Positions 48,634 to 59,993 of a stretch of 64,000 bases of DNA are shown one piece after another (position 1 is the stretch's first letter; every line of letters starts with the position of its first letter). Source of the stretch: Chamaecyparis obtusa (taxonomy: Eukaryota > Streptophyta > Pinopsida > Cupressales > Cupressaceae). Location: NCBI GenBank assembly GCA_027943335.1, contig BSBK01008829.1:124001-188000 (forward strand), in the 5' to 3' direction. The position numbers and the translations under genes are program-made. The notes under the pieces were generated by a model. It did no database searches and was not told the DNA's origin. It saw nothing but the letters and a program-made list of their open reading frames with translations.

Positions 48634-50490
48634 GAAAGAATGCTTGATTATGAATCTGATGGAGAAGCACAACCTCAGCCTAACATTGAAAATGCAGGAT
48701 TATTTTTTGAAACTAACAGTGATTTACTGAATGAAAGTGATACTAAAGAAGATAGAGAAGAAAACAGAGAAGAAAACAAAGAAGAAAATAGAGAAGAAAG
48801 TAGAGAAGAATCTACAATCGGAACAAGATCAGTAACTATGACACCTAACATGTATACTTCAAGACATCACCCCATTGATCAAGTTATTGGAAGTTTAGAT
48901 AGAGGAGTTTTGACTCAGAATAAGGTACATTTATGTTTGATTTCTCAAATTGAACCTAAGACTACTAACGAAGCTTGTGAAGATGAACATTGGATCAATG
49001 CTATGAAATAAGAACTAGAGCAGATTGAAAAAAATAAGACATGGGAATTGGTCCCTAGACCTGAAGACAAGAATTTGATTGGAACAAAGTGGGTATTTAG
49101 AAACAAGATGAATGAACAAGGAGAAGTGATAAGAAACAAAGAAAGATTGGTATGTAAAGGATATTCACAACAAGAAGGAATTGACTATGAAAAAACTTTT
49201 GCAACTGTGGCCAGACTTGAAGCAGTGAGAATGTTTCTAGCATATGCAACTTACAAGAAATTTAGAGTGTATCAGATGGATGTGAAGTCAGCATTTTTGA
49301 ATGGTGAATTGGAAGAAGAAGTCTACATTGAGCAGCCTAAAGGTTTTCCTTTGACACATGAAGGAGATATGATGTGTAAGTTAAAGAAAGCTTTATATGG
49401 ATTAAAATAAGCACCTAGAACCTGGTATGCAAAATTGGATTAGTATTTATTGAAATTAGGATTTATAAAAGGAACATTAGATAGTAACTTATACACAAAA
49501 GAAATTGAGAATGGTTTGTTGGTTATAGTTATATTTGTTGATGATATTATCTTTGGAGGAGAAGATGAAGCTAGTGACAAATTTTCAGATGAAATGAAGA
49601 TTGAATTTGAGATGAGCATGATTGGAGAAATGAAATATTTTTTGAGATTATAGATAACGCAAAGCAAGGAAGGTATATTTGTAAGTTAGACTAAGTATTT
49701 AAATGAATTATTGAAAAGATTTGGAATGGAAGATTCTAAACCTGTTGGAACACCTATGGTAACCAGACATAAGTTATCTAGCAAAGATGAGACACTAGCA
49801 GTTGAGTAGAAAAAGTACAAATCTATGATTGGAGGATTGCAGTACTTGACACATACAAGACCTGATATAGCACATTCAGTGGGGATTGTAGCAAGATTTC
49901 AAGCAGAACCTAGAGAATCACATTATGTAGCAGTAAAGAGGATATTGAGATATCTGAAAGGAACAATGGATTATGGATTATGGTATGAGAATTCTGATGA
50001 TTTTACTTTATGTGCCTATACCGATGTAGATTGGGGAGGTAGCGTTGATGAAAAGAAAAGCACCAGTGGTGGACCCTTTTTTCTTGGAGGTAAATTGGTC
50101 TCTTGGCTAAGTAAGAAGTAGAATTGTATATCACAAAGTACAATAGAAGCAGAATACATTGCAGTAGAAAATAATTGTAATCAGATTATTTGGATGAAGC
50201 AGATGTTGAAAGATATTGGAATAAAGTTTGATGAGCCTATTGTTATACATTGTGACAACACTAGTATAGTGAGTATGTCAAAAAATCCTATTTTACATTC
50301 TAAGACTAAACATATTGAGATCAAGTATCATGTTGTAAGAGATCAAGTTGCAGAAAAAGAAGTAAGATTGGAGTACATAAGTACAAAGGAGCAGATAGCA
50401 GATATATTTACAAAGCCTTTACCTAAAGATATATTTGTGTATCTGAGAGGTATGCTTGGGGTTATGCCCCAACCTATTTTTGAGAATTAA
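48634..50490 (+). pseudogene. Copia reverse transcriptase and RNase H
   Basis: The linker contains a Glu/Arg/Asn repeat at 48754-48810. RT opens near 49000 with [20 protein letters not shown] and continues [29 protein letters not shown] and an intact catalytic box IFVDDIIFGG near 49535. RNase H follows: YTDVDWGGSVDEKKSTSGG, STIEAEYIAV and HCDNTSIVSMSKNP, ending DIFTKPLPKDIF at about 50435. About seven TAA or TAG stops occur, nearly all at conserved Gln positions, with no frameshift in the RT core. Confidence 0.92.
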
Positions 50491-50842
50491 TGCAGATGAT
50501 TGCATCCGTCTAGTGGTATATGAGCCCTATCTTTCTTCTGGATTGGATGTTCGAACTTCCTCTATGGGGGAGTTTATGAGCTAAGTCATGAGGACTCTTG
50601 TTATTGTTTTTTTTTGAAAAGTGTCTTTTGACATTGATTTGTTGTTGACTTAGTGATATAATTTCTATCATTCATGTCAATGGGTGAGAGATATACATGA
50701 AAAACATTGTGGATTGTATGAGAGAGCTAAATAGGAAAACGAAGCAAGATTTGATTTGATATTTTGCAGTGATGTTGCAGTATTGGATTTTTGGAACATT
50801 GGATTTTTTCATCTATGTTGCCATCAATGCCAATGGTGGAGA
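50491..50842 (+). other. Copia 3' non-coding region with polypurine tract
   Basis: About 350 bp between the RNase H stop and the LTR. A GGTGGAGA purine tract (about 50835-50842) abuts the LTR. No ORF is supported. Confidence 0.7.
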
Positions 50843-52007
50843 TTTTAGGAATGAATGCAAAGTGTTTTGGCAGTCATTCTGTAGCAGTTGTTGTTGCATT
50901 CATGACTTGGATTGTCATTGATGTCAACACAGTGATATCCTGGATATTAGCAGGAAAGCAGGTATAGTTTTGTTTTGTGCACATGTTGTATTGTAGATTA
51001 GCTTTTGTGAAATTGATGGTATGTTCTTTGGTGTGTTATTAACCTATGGTTAACAATGCAAAAAGAAATTCTTTCATTTGTAAGAGTTATGAGCATTTTG
51101 GTTTTAGCAGTGTTTAGATAGTGTTTCTGTGTAGCGATGTTTAGAAATCAGAGGATATCTCTTAGCTAGGATGGAATTTGATTTTACAAAGTTAAATGGA
51201 TGTTGGAGACTCACTAATGATGATGTAGTTCATAGTGCAAACTTTGAGGACATGTTTGGAGAAAGTAACAGTAACTGGAAGCTGACAGTTTTATGTGAAT
51301 TATGTGTGTAGCGTGTAGAATTTATTATATTGTAATTGAGGACCGAAGCATTTGTAATTATTTGAGTTTGGTATATAATAAAGAATTTTTTCCTTATTTT
51401 AATGTGTACTATGAAGATTGAGATGCGAATATATGCATGAAGTGAAGAAAAGAGCTAATTCAGTGATGAAGGAAGACTTGTGAGTAGAAAGATCTGGAAT
51501 TGTGATCTTTTGTAGCAGAGAGTGTAGTTTTGGCACAATGTGAAGGAGGTAATATATTTCATATTATTTTGTTGAATAATTCTAAGATCTTTTGGACAGT
51601 GGGTTCAAAGATCTTGCCTTGAAGCTATTTGGGTAGTGGGTCCTTCTGTCTTCCATAAACTCTTAACCGGGTTAGAATCTTTTAACAGGGATTCAAAATC
51701 TCCTAACAGGGATTTATATGTACTAAATATATTTCATAAGACTCCTAACAGGGTCCATCCTCTAACAAGGAACTTTCATATTGGTGTATCATTTTGTGGG
51801 CATCATTCCCACCGGGGTTTACTCTTTTCAAGAGGTTCCCTAGTTGACATATCTTGTGTTATTATGCAATTGTGTATGGTTATCTTTCTATGGTTGATCA
51901 GTACATTAATTATATTATTTAAAGCTATTGAATGGATAAATTATCTGATAACTAATTCACCCCCCCTCCCCCCTCTTAGTTATCTTGGGGATCTTTACTT
52001 TCTAACA
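50843..52007 (+). repeat. Copia 3' LTR, 1165 bp
   Basis: Full partner of the split 5' LTR. Its first two bases are TT instead of TG, while the 5' LTR keeps TG, so the change is recent. It ends TTTCTAACA after a mixed C-tract (51959-51973). Confidence 0.95.
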
Positions 52008-52271
52008 TGTCATCCTTCCAAATATTAGGTGTAACCATCTCCAATCGATGATATGATTCACTAAAGAGAGATATCCTAACCTAATAAAACCCTAGTCCTA
52101 AATAAAAACTTAACCATTAGGAAACAATCCTTCATAACCATGTTGAAAAATTTATTTGATGATGTAGTTAAGATCCTTGGTAATAATACCCCACAACACC
52201 ACATTTGCAACATCACAAGTTTAAGACACCAAATATGCAATTGAAAGAACAAACTTGGCTCTAATACCACC
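52008..52271 (-). other. Outer gypsy leader and primer binding site
   Basis: Between the copia insertion and the outer 5' LTR. On the minus strand the LTR end is followed by GGTGGTATTAGAGCCAAG (52254-52271), the initiator-Met site with one C-to-T change. The rest is 5' leader running into the gag start, which the copia interrupts. Confidence 0.75.
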
Positions 52272-53451
52272 TGATGTAGGATAAAACTAGGGAGGCCTAT
52301 AAAGGAGGTGTTTGAACTTGCAACAAGAGTTAAAAAAAACATAAAACAATAAGATACAACAAGAATAACAATATTATATTGAAACAACAACTTAAAAAAC
52401 AAAAAAAATTCATACATGATGGGCTATAAGGCCTTCTCAATTATGGCCACATATAAAGAAACTCAAACCAGATCTTATCAAATCCTCAAGTTATTAGATA
52501 TTAACCATATATTTTCTTAAACACTTCTATCTACTAGACCTACTCGTATCTACTCCCAATTACAACCATGGTCCTAAATTTATAATAAGCCACCATCAAG
52601 CTAGCCTCACAAATAATTGCATATCCCAAGACAACATAATCAACCATGTTGTTCTAGATGAAAAAATACATACAATTTTTTATTATTTCATTAGGCATGA
52701 TCCAATTAGAACATTGGCCACACATATAAGAACCTCAAAAAATGCACTAAAAACAAATGCAACACATGAATCTACACCAAAAGCCAAATCTTGCCATTGT
52801 GACCATTAGAATAGGTACCCAAATAGGACAAGAGCCAAAATGGAAAATAATGACCACCAATAAGATTAAAGGATGTATGATCAAAGATATAGATCCAAAC
52901 AAGTACCAATAACCATGATCCATGACCTCACACATGAGAACACAATGATCACCAACAATATGGATACAATCCCAAACTATCAACTGATGAATACAATTGA
53001 ACTGATGACATGAAGAGTAAAAAAAAGAACAAGAGAAACAACAACATCTCACAAAACATGCCACCTTAAGAAGTCATATCACAAACACAACATCCAAAAT
53101 ACAAAGGATAAAATCCTTTTCATTTCTCCAGGCCAAGATCCACATAGATTGAATGATCACAAAATATCACAAAAATATTTAGAACAAGAAACTATATCAC
53201 ATAATCAATCATAAATCAAGCGTGGTAAATCCAAACAAGTTGCGATCCTAGGAAATCTCCCTAAATTAATTCATGAACATCATATCATGACTGAGACCTT
53301 TGATGATCCAAATAATTCAACTAAAGAAATAATCACCCAACTGATGACCAAGAATGGAGAACATACACAAAACTGGTAACAAAGTTCCATCAATAAATAA
53401 ATATTTTCTGATATGAAAGATTACCAAAGGAACCAAGATGCTCCTACATCA
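52272..53451 (-). repeat. 5' LTR of the outer gypsy
   Basis: 1180 bp, partner of 21892-23066 at roughly 80% identity by eye. The minus-strand start is TGATGTAGGAGCATCTTGG. The inner arm of the terminal palindrome is degraded here. Confidence 0.9.
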
Positions 53452-53616
53452 AGATGTCACCAATGATGAAGATAAGAGCTCATGATTGAAGGAGGTGAAG
53501 AATTTAACCTATCATGGCTTGCACTAGAAGAAGAGAGGTGTTGGTGTCCAAAATGAGGCTTATGCTCTTTATAGGCTGCCAATATACCCTCAGATGGCTT
53601 TTAGGAATGGTTAACT

Positions 53617-54477
53617 TGATGCAAGAGCATCCTAGGTGTAAGAGCAATCTTGCATCACCCAAAAAAATATATTTCTATTTTTATATTCAATAAGGGCTAT
53701 TTTGTGCAGAGCTGCTATTTATGGAAAGTTACTATTTTTGGTAATTTTTGTATGTGCTCAGAATGATCTGATTTCTTTTTTGGAGGTTCATTTTGGTCAT
53801 ATAAGTCTGCTAGTAAAGTTTCATTGCCAGATCAAGTGTATGTTGGAAGATATTGAAGATTTTCGGTGTTGGCAGCAGGGTACAGAAACTTTGGACTCAG
53901 TTTTGAAGGCTTTAGAGGCCCCAGATGAGATCAAAAATTTAAGTGATGGGCGCTTGCGTAGGTCAAGCCTATAGAGAGCTTCGTGGAATTTCCAAAATGG
54001 GGTTATAATAGCCGATCAGGTCAATTGGTGATTACTTATGGTCTTCGGAAGTTGGGCCACCCGAAATGGCAGAAAATAATTTTCTTCAAAATTTTTGTTT
54101 GAGTTTCAAAGGTTATCTTGAGCCGACTATGATGTAATAAAATGTAAAATAAAATAATTCTAAGTTTGGTCGGCCTTATTGGCTAAAATTCTGGAACCTT
54201 CCCAAGCGGTGGAAAAATTGCCTATATAAGGAAGGCTATATTATTGTCTTTGGAGTTCAGAATAATTATGGGTAGTAGATCTAGGTAATAGTTTGAGGCT
54301 TTGTCCTATAGAATATTGTAAGGGAATGCCCATGTGGCTTTGCATATTGTAATTCTAAAAGTTTGTAATTCCACATTTGTGGAGATAATAAGAAGCTAAT
54401 TTTCTATTCTTGCATATTGTTATTGTTTCTCTATTTCTGTTATGTGTTTGTGGTATTAAGGGGAGCACCCTTCATCA
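53617..54477 (+). repeat. 5' LTR of chromovirus B
   Basis: The terminal palindrome TGATGCAAGA (53617-53626) and TCTTGCATCA (53648-53657) is perfect in this LTR. A promoter-like CCTATATAAGGAAGG lies near 54221, which would put the transcript start about 30 bp later. Confidence 0.95.
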
Positions 54478-54479
54478 AG

Positions 54480-54494
54480 TGGTATCAAAGCAGG
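54480..54494 (+). other. Primer binding site of chromovirus B
   Basis: TGGTATCAAAGCAGG, two bases after the LTR. It matches the initiator-Met site with one G-to-A change. Confidence 0.85.
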
Positions 54495-54578
54495 AGTTCT
54501 TGAGTGTGTAAATAGATCACCGACTGTGAGGTAGTTTGCACCAGGACCGTGGCTAGGGTTTCAACGTGCATCGTGAAA

Positions 54579-55683
54579 ATGCCTCCACTAAGGGAACGTG
54601 GTGGAAGAGCTGGTGTTGTAACACCTGACGTTAGAGAGCTACAGAGACAAGTGCGAGCATTGCAAGAAGAGATTCACAGATGAATGAATCTTAATGTCAG
54701 AGATGAAAGCGAGGATGAAGCCGAAGATGAATATCAAGAAGGAGAAGCTGAAATTGTGAACCAGGAGGAAGAAAGACTTTTTTGGGTGATTTCCAAGATT
54801 GGGAAAAGACCTAAGATTGAGGTTCCTACATTTTCTGGAAATCTTAACCAAGAGGAATTGATCGACTAGATCAATGAATGTGAGGAGTATTTTGAGTATG
54901 AAGATGTTGAGGATCCTGATAGGGTCAAATTTGGGAAGGCCAGACTCAAAGGTCATGCGAAGATCTGGTGGCAAGAAATTCAATTGGAGTGAAATAGAAG
55001 AGGGAAAGATAAAATCACAAGATGGGATCGGATGGTGGATAAATTGAACCGACAGTTCATTCCTGTTGATTATGAGCTTGACCTACTAAAGAAAATGCAA
55101 AGTTTGAAGCAAGCAGGAAGATCTATTCAGGAGTATACAGAGGAGTTCTATCGACTCCTCATCAGAACAGGCCATGCAGAAGCTGATAAGGAGAAAGTTG
55201 CTCAATACCTTAATGGGTTAAGGCCAAGCATTTAGGAGGAGTTGAATTTGGTTCGAATGAACAGTATTGAGGAGGCATACCAGTTTGCCCTAAAAGTAGA
55301 GGAAAAGCTGAACAAGAAGTTTGAGAGCAGACAAAATGGAAGAGGTCGTGGTGGAAGATCTGGTGGACGGTCATATGGTGGCCGAAATGAAGATCCAAAA
55401 AAGAAGGATGAGGCCAGTAGCAGTCAGAATCAGAGAAGAAATAATTCCAATCATTTTTCAGGATCAGAGTAATAGAGATTAGAGAGGAAGAGGAAGAGGA
55501 TAAGGATCTGGAAGGGGAGGCTTCCGTGGAACATGTTTTCACTGTGGAGAAGAAGGTCATAGGGCATTTGAATGTCCTCAGTGCCAAGGCAGAATAGATA
55601 GGAGAAATGAAAGCCAGGCTAGAGTTGCACATGTAGATGAAGATGCCAGATCATCAAATTCTGAAGATGCTAAAAGAGGAGAA
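54579..55683 (+). pseudogene. Chromovirus B gag
   Basis: The ATG at 54579 gives MPPLRERGGRAGVV. There is no extra T at the point where copy A is shifted, so IGKRPKIEVPTFSGNLNQEE stays in frame. Stops include a TGA near 54681, the TAG at 54867-54869 shared in position with other elements, and a TAG in SI-EELNLV at about 55233. The capsid core and Arg/Gly-rich tail match copy A, and the knuckle CFHCGEEGHRAFEC lies at about 55529-55573. Confidence 0.88.
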
Positions 55684-57580
55684 ATGTTGATTAACAGAAG
55701 AGTCCTGTTGAGTGGTGAGAATGAACCTGAGCAAAGGAGGAGTCTATTTCACACCAGGTGCAAGTGTGAAGGTAAATGTTGTGATGTGATCATTGATAGT
55801 GGAAGCACTAACAATTTGGTGTCAGAAGAGATGGTGACAAAGTTGAAACTCAAGAGACAGAAACACCCACATCCATATCAGATTGCCTGGGTACAGGATG
55901 ACCACAAGGTCATGGTTAATGAACAATGCCTAGTGAAGTTCAAGATTGGTAGATACCAAGATGAGGTATTGTGTGATATCATATCCATGGATGCATGTCA
56001 TATGTTGTTGGGTAGACCATGGCAGTTTGACAGATGTGTTGTACATGATGGTCATGCGAATACCTATTCCCTGACAAAGGATGGAGTGCAACATAAGCTA
56101 AAACCATTGAAGGAGACTAAAGAAAAGGTATGTGGTAATGCAAGGATAACTTTTGTTGATGGAAAAAATTTTCTAGATGGTATGAGGCATGACCATGTAT
56201 GTTTTTCTTTAATTCCAAAAGCTAGTAAAGAGGAAGTAGAAGATGTTCCTGTAGAAGTTGCAAACTTGTTGAATGAGTTTCAGGATATTGTATTTGATAA
56301 TGTGCCTGATGGATTACCACCAGTCAGAAAGATCAGTCATCAAATGGACCTGATCCCAGGAGTGAGTTTGCCGAATAAGGCAGCACACAGAATGACACCT
56401 GCAGAAAGTGAGGAGTTGAACAGACAAGTACATGAACTGTTACAGAAAGGATTGATCTGTGAGAGTCTGAGTCCCTATGCTATACCAGCGGTATTAGCAC
56501 TAAAGAAGAATGGAGAGTGGAGGATGTGTACAGATTCTAGGGAAATAAACAAGATCACAATCAAGTACAGGTTTCCATTGCCACGAATGGATGATAATAT
56601 GGACTGTTTGAGTGGAGCTGTGTATTTCTCAAAGATAGATCTGAAGAGTGGATATCATCAGATTTGGATCAGAGAAGGAGATGAATGGAAGACTGCCTTC
56701 AAGACAAAGGAAGGACTATATGAGTGGTTAGTCATGCCTTTTGGGCTAACCAATGCACCGAGCACTTTCATGCGGCTCATGAACGAGGTTCTGAAAGAAT
56801 TTTTGGGTAAGTTTGTCATTGTTTACCTAGATGATATTTTGATTTTTAGCAAGACATTGGAGGAACATATGATGCATATTCGTATGGTGTTTGAGAAGTT
56901 GAGGGATGAAAAATTGTTGATTAACTTGAAGAAGTGCAGTTTTGTGAAGAAAGAGTTAGTGTATTTGGGATTTGTAGTCTCAGCAAAAGGTCTAAAAATG
57001 GACCCAGAGAAGGTACAGGCTATCCTTGAATGGCCTACTCCAAGGAGTGCTACTGAGGTAAGATCTTTTCATGGTTTAGCTAGCTTTTACAGAAAGTTTA
57101 TGAGAAATTTTAGCAGTATTTGTGGTCCCTTGACTGAGACAATGAGAGGGGATAGAAAAGAGTTTAAGTGGACTAAAAGGGTAGAAAAGAGTTTTCAATT
57201 GTTGAAACAAAAAGTTACAGAAAAACTTGTTTTAGCACTTCCAAATTTTAATAAGGTGTTTCAAGTAGATTGTGATGCTAGTGGTACTGCAATAGGAGCT
57301 ATTATGAGCTAAGAAGGTAAACCTATTGCTTATTTCAGTGAGAAGTTAAATGATGCTAAGAGGAAGTATTATGTTTATGATCAGGAATTTTATGCTATAG
57401 TTCAGGTATTAAAGAAGTGGAGACATTATCTACTTCCTAAGGAGTTTGTTTTGTATACTGATCATCAAGCTTTGCAATATTTGAATAGTCAAGGAAAGTT
57501 GAATCAGAGGCATTTGAAATGGGTTGAGTTTTTGCAGAGTTATACATTTGTTTTGAGACACAGGAGTGGAAAGTCTAATT
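55684..57580 (+). pseudogene. Chromovirus B protease, reverse transcriptase and RNase H
   Basis: A 542-codon open stretch runs to 57312. The protease has CDVIIDSGSTNNLVSEEMV (about 55785). RT has [48 protein letters not shown] and an intact [13 protein letters not shown] box at about 56817-56855. RNase H continues after a TAA (57310-57312), which replaces a Gln codon, with [20 protein letters not shown] and [22 protein letters not shown] at about 57580 sits where copy A has CGA. Confidence 0.9.
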
Positions 57581-59088
57581 GAGTTGTGGATGCTCTTAGC
57601 AGAAGGCAACTATTGCTGACAGAAATGCAGATTGAAGTGGTTGGGTTCAAGGAACTCAAGAATTTGTATCTAGAGGATCCTGATTTTGGTGAAGCTTGGA
57701 AAGCTTGTACAGAACCTATTACTCTAGATAGGATGAAATGGCTAGATTTTATCATCCAAGATGATATGCTATTCAGAGGGAGTTAGTTGTGCATTCCACG
57801 AAGCTCTATGAGGGAGAATCTCATCAAGGAGAAGCATAGCGGAGGATTGGCTGGACATTTTGGTCGTGATAAAACCCTTGCTTTGGTTAGTGAAAATTAT
57901 TATTGGCCATAATTGTAACAAGATGTCAAGAATTTTATATAGAGTTGCAGAGTATGTCAGATGGCGAAAGGAGTGAAGCAGAATACAGGGTTGTATCAGC
58001 CATTACCTGTACCAGAGAAGCCTTGGGAGGATATCAGTATGGACTTTATTCTTGGTTTACTGAGGACACGGAGGGGACATGATTCAATTTTTGTGGGGGT
58101 TGACAGATTTTTGAAGATGGCACATTTCATTCCCTGCAAGAAGACTAATGATGTTTTTCATGTAGTAGAATTATTTTTCAGAGAAGTGTTGAGACAACAT
58201 GGCTTGCCAAAGACCATAGTTTCAGATCGAGATACTAAGTTTGTTGGATATTTTTGGTGGACATTGTGGAAGAAGTTGAAGATAGATTTGAAGTTCAGCT
58301 CATCACATCATCCACAGACTGATGGACAGACAGAGGTGGTGAATAGAAGTTTGGGAAATCTACTGAGATGCTTGGTTGGAGATAAGCCAACAGGATGGGA
58401 TTTGATTTTACCATAGGCAGAATTTGCATACAATAATTCTATCAATAGGAGCACTGGTAAATCACCATTCCAGATTGTATATGGAAGTAGTCCAAGAAAT
58501 GCATCTAAATTGAGAAAGATAGATAAAGGAGAAATAAGTAGTGCTGAAGCTGAAGATTTTGCAGAACACTTGAAGAACATCCATGAGGAGGTGAGGAAGC
58601 ATATTACCAAGATGAATGCATAGTATAAGGCTAAGGTAGATGAGAAAAGGAGGTATACGGAATTTCAGGTTGGTGATGAAGTCATGGTTCATTTGTGGAA
58701 GGAGCGGTTTCCAGTTGGTACATATAACAAGCTGAAAATGAAGAAGTTTGGGCCATGTAAGATACTAAAGAAGCATGATTCAGGAAATGCATATGAGGTA
58801 GAATTGTCTAGTTAGCTGAATATTTTACCAGTGTTTAACATTTGTGATTTGACAGAGTATCACGAATGAGGTGTTGAAGATGAGGTTGCAGCAGCACAGT
58901 GGAGTATTCCAGCAACTAGTTCAGACACTAAGGAGATCGAAGATATGCTGGATAGTCATGTTGGTAGAAGCACAAGGAACAAGACATACGAAGAATATCT
59001 GGTCAAGTGGAAAGGATGACCTGTCGAAGATTCATCATGGCTGACAAAGGAGGAGGTTAGCCGTCTTGGTTTTCCTCTGCACACCTGA
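57581..59088 (+). pseudogene. Chromovirus B integrase with chromodomain
   Basis: The zinc domain (GGLAGHFGRDKT ... CRVCQ, about 57840-57960) contains several stops at Gln codons. The core has [28 protein letters not shown] and [17 protein letters not shown]. More stops occur near 58415, 58620, 58815 and 58868. The chromodomain (about 58960-59050) has YEEYLVKWKG, then a TGA for Arg, then PVEDSSWLTKEE. The final TGA is at 59086. Confidence 0.88.
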
Positions 59089-59126
59089 GTCGTGATAGGG
59101 TCACTTCTCAAATTACCTTGGGTGTC

Positions 59127-59988
59127 TGATGTAGGAGCATCCTGGGTGTAAGAGCAATCTTGCATCACCCAAAAAAATATATTTCTATTTTTATATTCAA
59201 TAAGGGCTATTTTGTGCAGAGCTGCTATTTATGGAATGTTACTATTTTTGGTAATTTTTGTATGTGCTTAGAATGATCTGATTTCTTTCTTAGAGGTTCA
59301 TTTTGGTCATATAAGTCTGCCAGTAAAGTTTCATTGCCAGATCAAGTGTATGTTGGAAGATATTGAAGATTTTTAGTATTGGCAGCAGGGTACAGAAACT
59401 TTGGACTCAGTTTTGAAGGCTTTAGAGGCCCTAGATGAGGTCAAAAATTTGAGTGACGGGCACTTGCGCAAGTCAAGCCTGTAGAGCACTTCGTGGTGTT
59501 TCCGAAATGGGGTTATAATAGCCGATCGGGTCAACTGGTGATTACTTATGGTCTTCGGAAGTTGGGCCACCCGAAATGGCGAAAAAATAATTTTCTTCAA
59601 AATTTCTATTCAGGTTTCAAAGGTTATCTTGAGCCGATTATGATGTAATAAAATGTAAAATAAAATAATTCTAAGTTTGGTCGGCCTTATTGGCTAAAAT
59701 TTTGGAACCTTCCCAGGCGGTGGAAAAATTGCCTATATAAGGAACGCTGTATTATTGTCTTTGGAGTTTAGAATAATTCTGGGTAGTAGATCTGGGTAAT
59801 AGTTCGAGGCTTTGTCCTACAGAATATTGTAAGGGAATGCCCATGTGGCTTTGCCTATTGTAATACTGAAAGTTTGTAATTCCACATTTGTGGAGATAAT
59901 AAGAAGCCAATTTTCTATTCTTGCATATTGTTGTTGTTTCTCTATTTCTGTTATGTGTTTGTGGTATTAAGGGGAGCACCCTTCATCA
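59127..59988 (+). repeat. 3' LTR of chromovirus B
   Basis: It starts TGATGTAGGAGC, where two transitions break the outer palindrome arm that is perfect in the 5' LTR, and ends CCCTTCATCA. Confidence 0.95.
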
Positions 59989-59993
59989 TAACT

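Larger units (their letters stand above)
38775..52007 (+). mobile_element. Ty1/copia element carrying a chromovirus in its 5' LTR
   Basis: The 5' LTR is in two pieces, 38775-38822 and 45174-46281, and the 3' LTR is 50843-52007. The target duplication TGTCA is perfect (38770-38774 and 52008-52012). Without the nested chromovirus the element is about 6.88 kb: LTR about 1.16 kb, internal 4.56 kb. Gag, protease, integrase, RT and RNase H follow in copia order. The LTRs differ by roughly 6-7% in the sample compared by eye, more than the LTRs of the nested chromovirus, as nesting predicts. Confidence 0.95.
21892..53451 (-). mobile_element. Outer, oldest Ty3/gypsy element, split by three insertions
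   Basis: The two ends are LTR copies of 1175 and 1180 bp, both bounded by TGATGTAGG...CCTACATCA on the plus strand. They are flanked by a perfect duplication AGATG (21887-21891 and 53452-53456). Removing the inserted elements and their duplications leaves about 4.25 kb: LTR, leader with initiator-Met primer site, gag, protease and LTR. RT, RNase H and integrase are missing between the protease and the 3' LTR. The protease and gag motifs match the chromovirus copies A and B, so this is a diverged relative. LTR divergence is about 20% by eye. Confidence 0.9.
53617..59988 (+). mobile_element. Chromovirus copy B (Ty3/gypsy), 6372 bp
   Basis: LTRs of 861 and 862 bp with TGATG...CATCA ends and a perfect TAACT duplication (53612-53616 and 59989-59993). 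It has the same gene order as copy A and belongs to the same family in the opposite orientation. LTRs differ by about 4% in the sampled part. It carries about a dozen stops, more than copy A, consistent with an older insertion. Confidence 0.95.

Noticed and set aside
54639..54983. A 114-codon minus-strand frame within chromovirus B
   Set aside because: It is the antisense of gag coding sequence. The same shadow appears in copy A.
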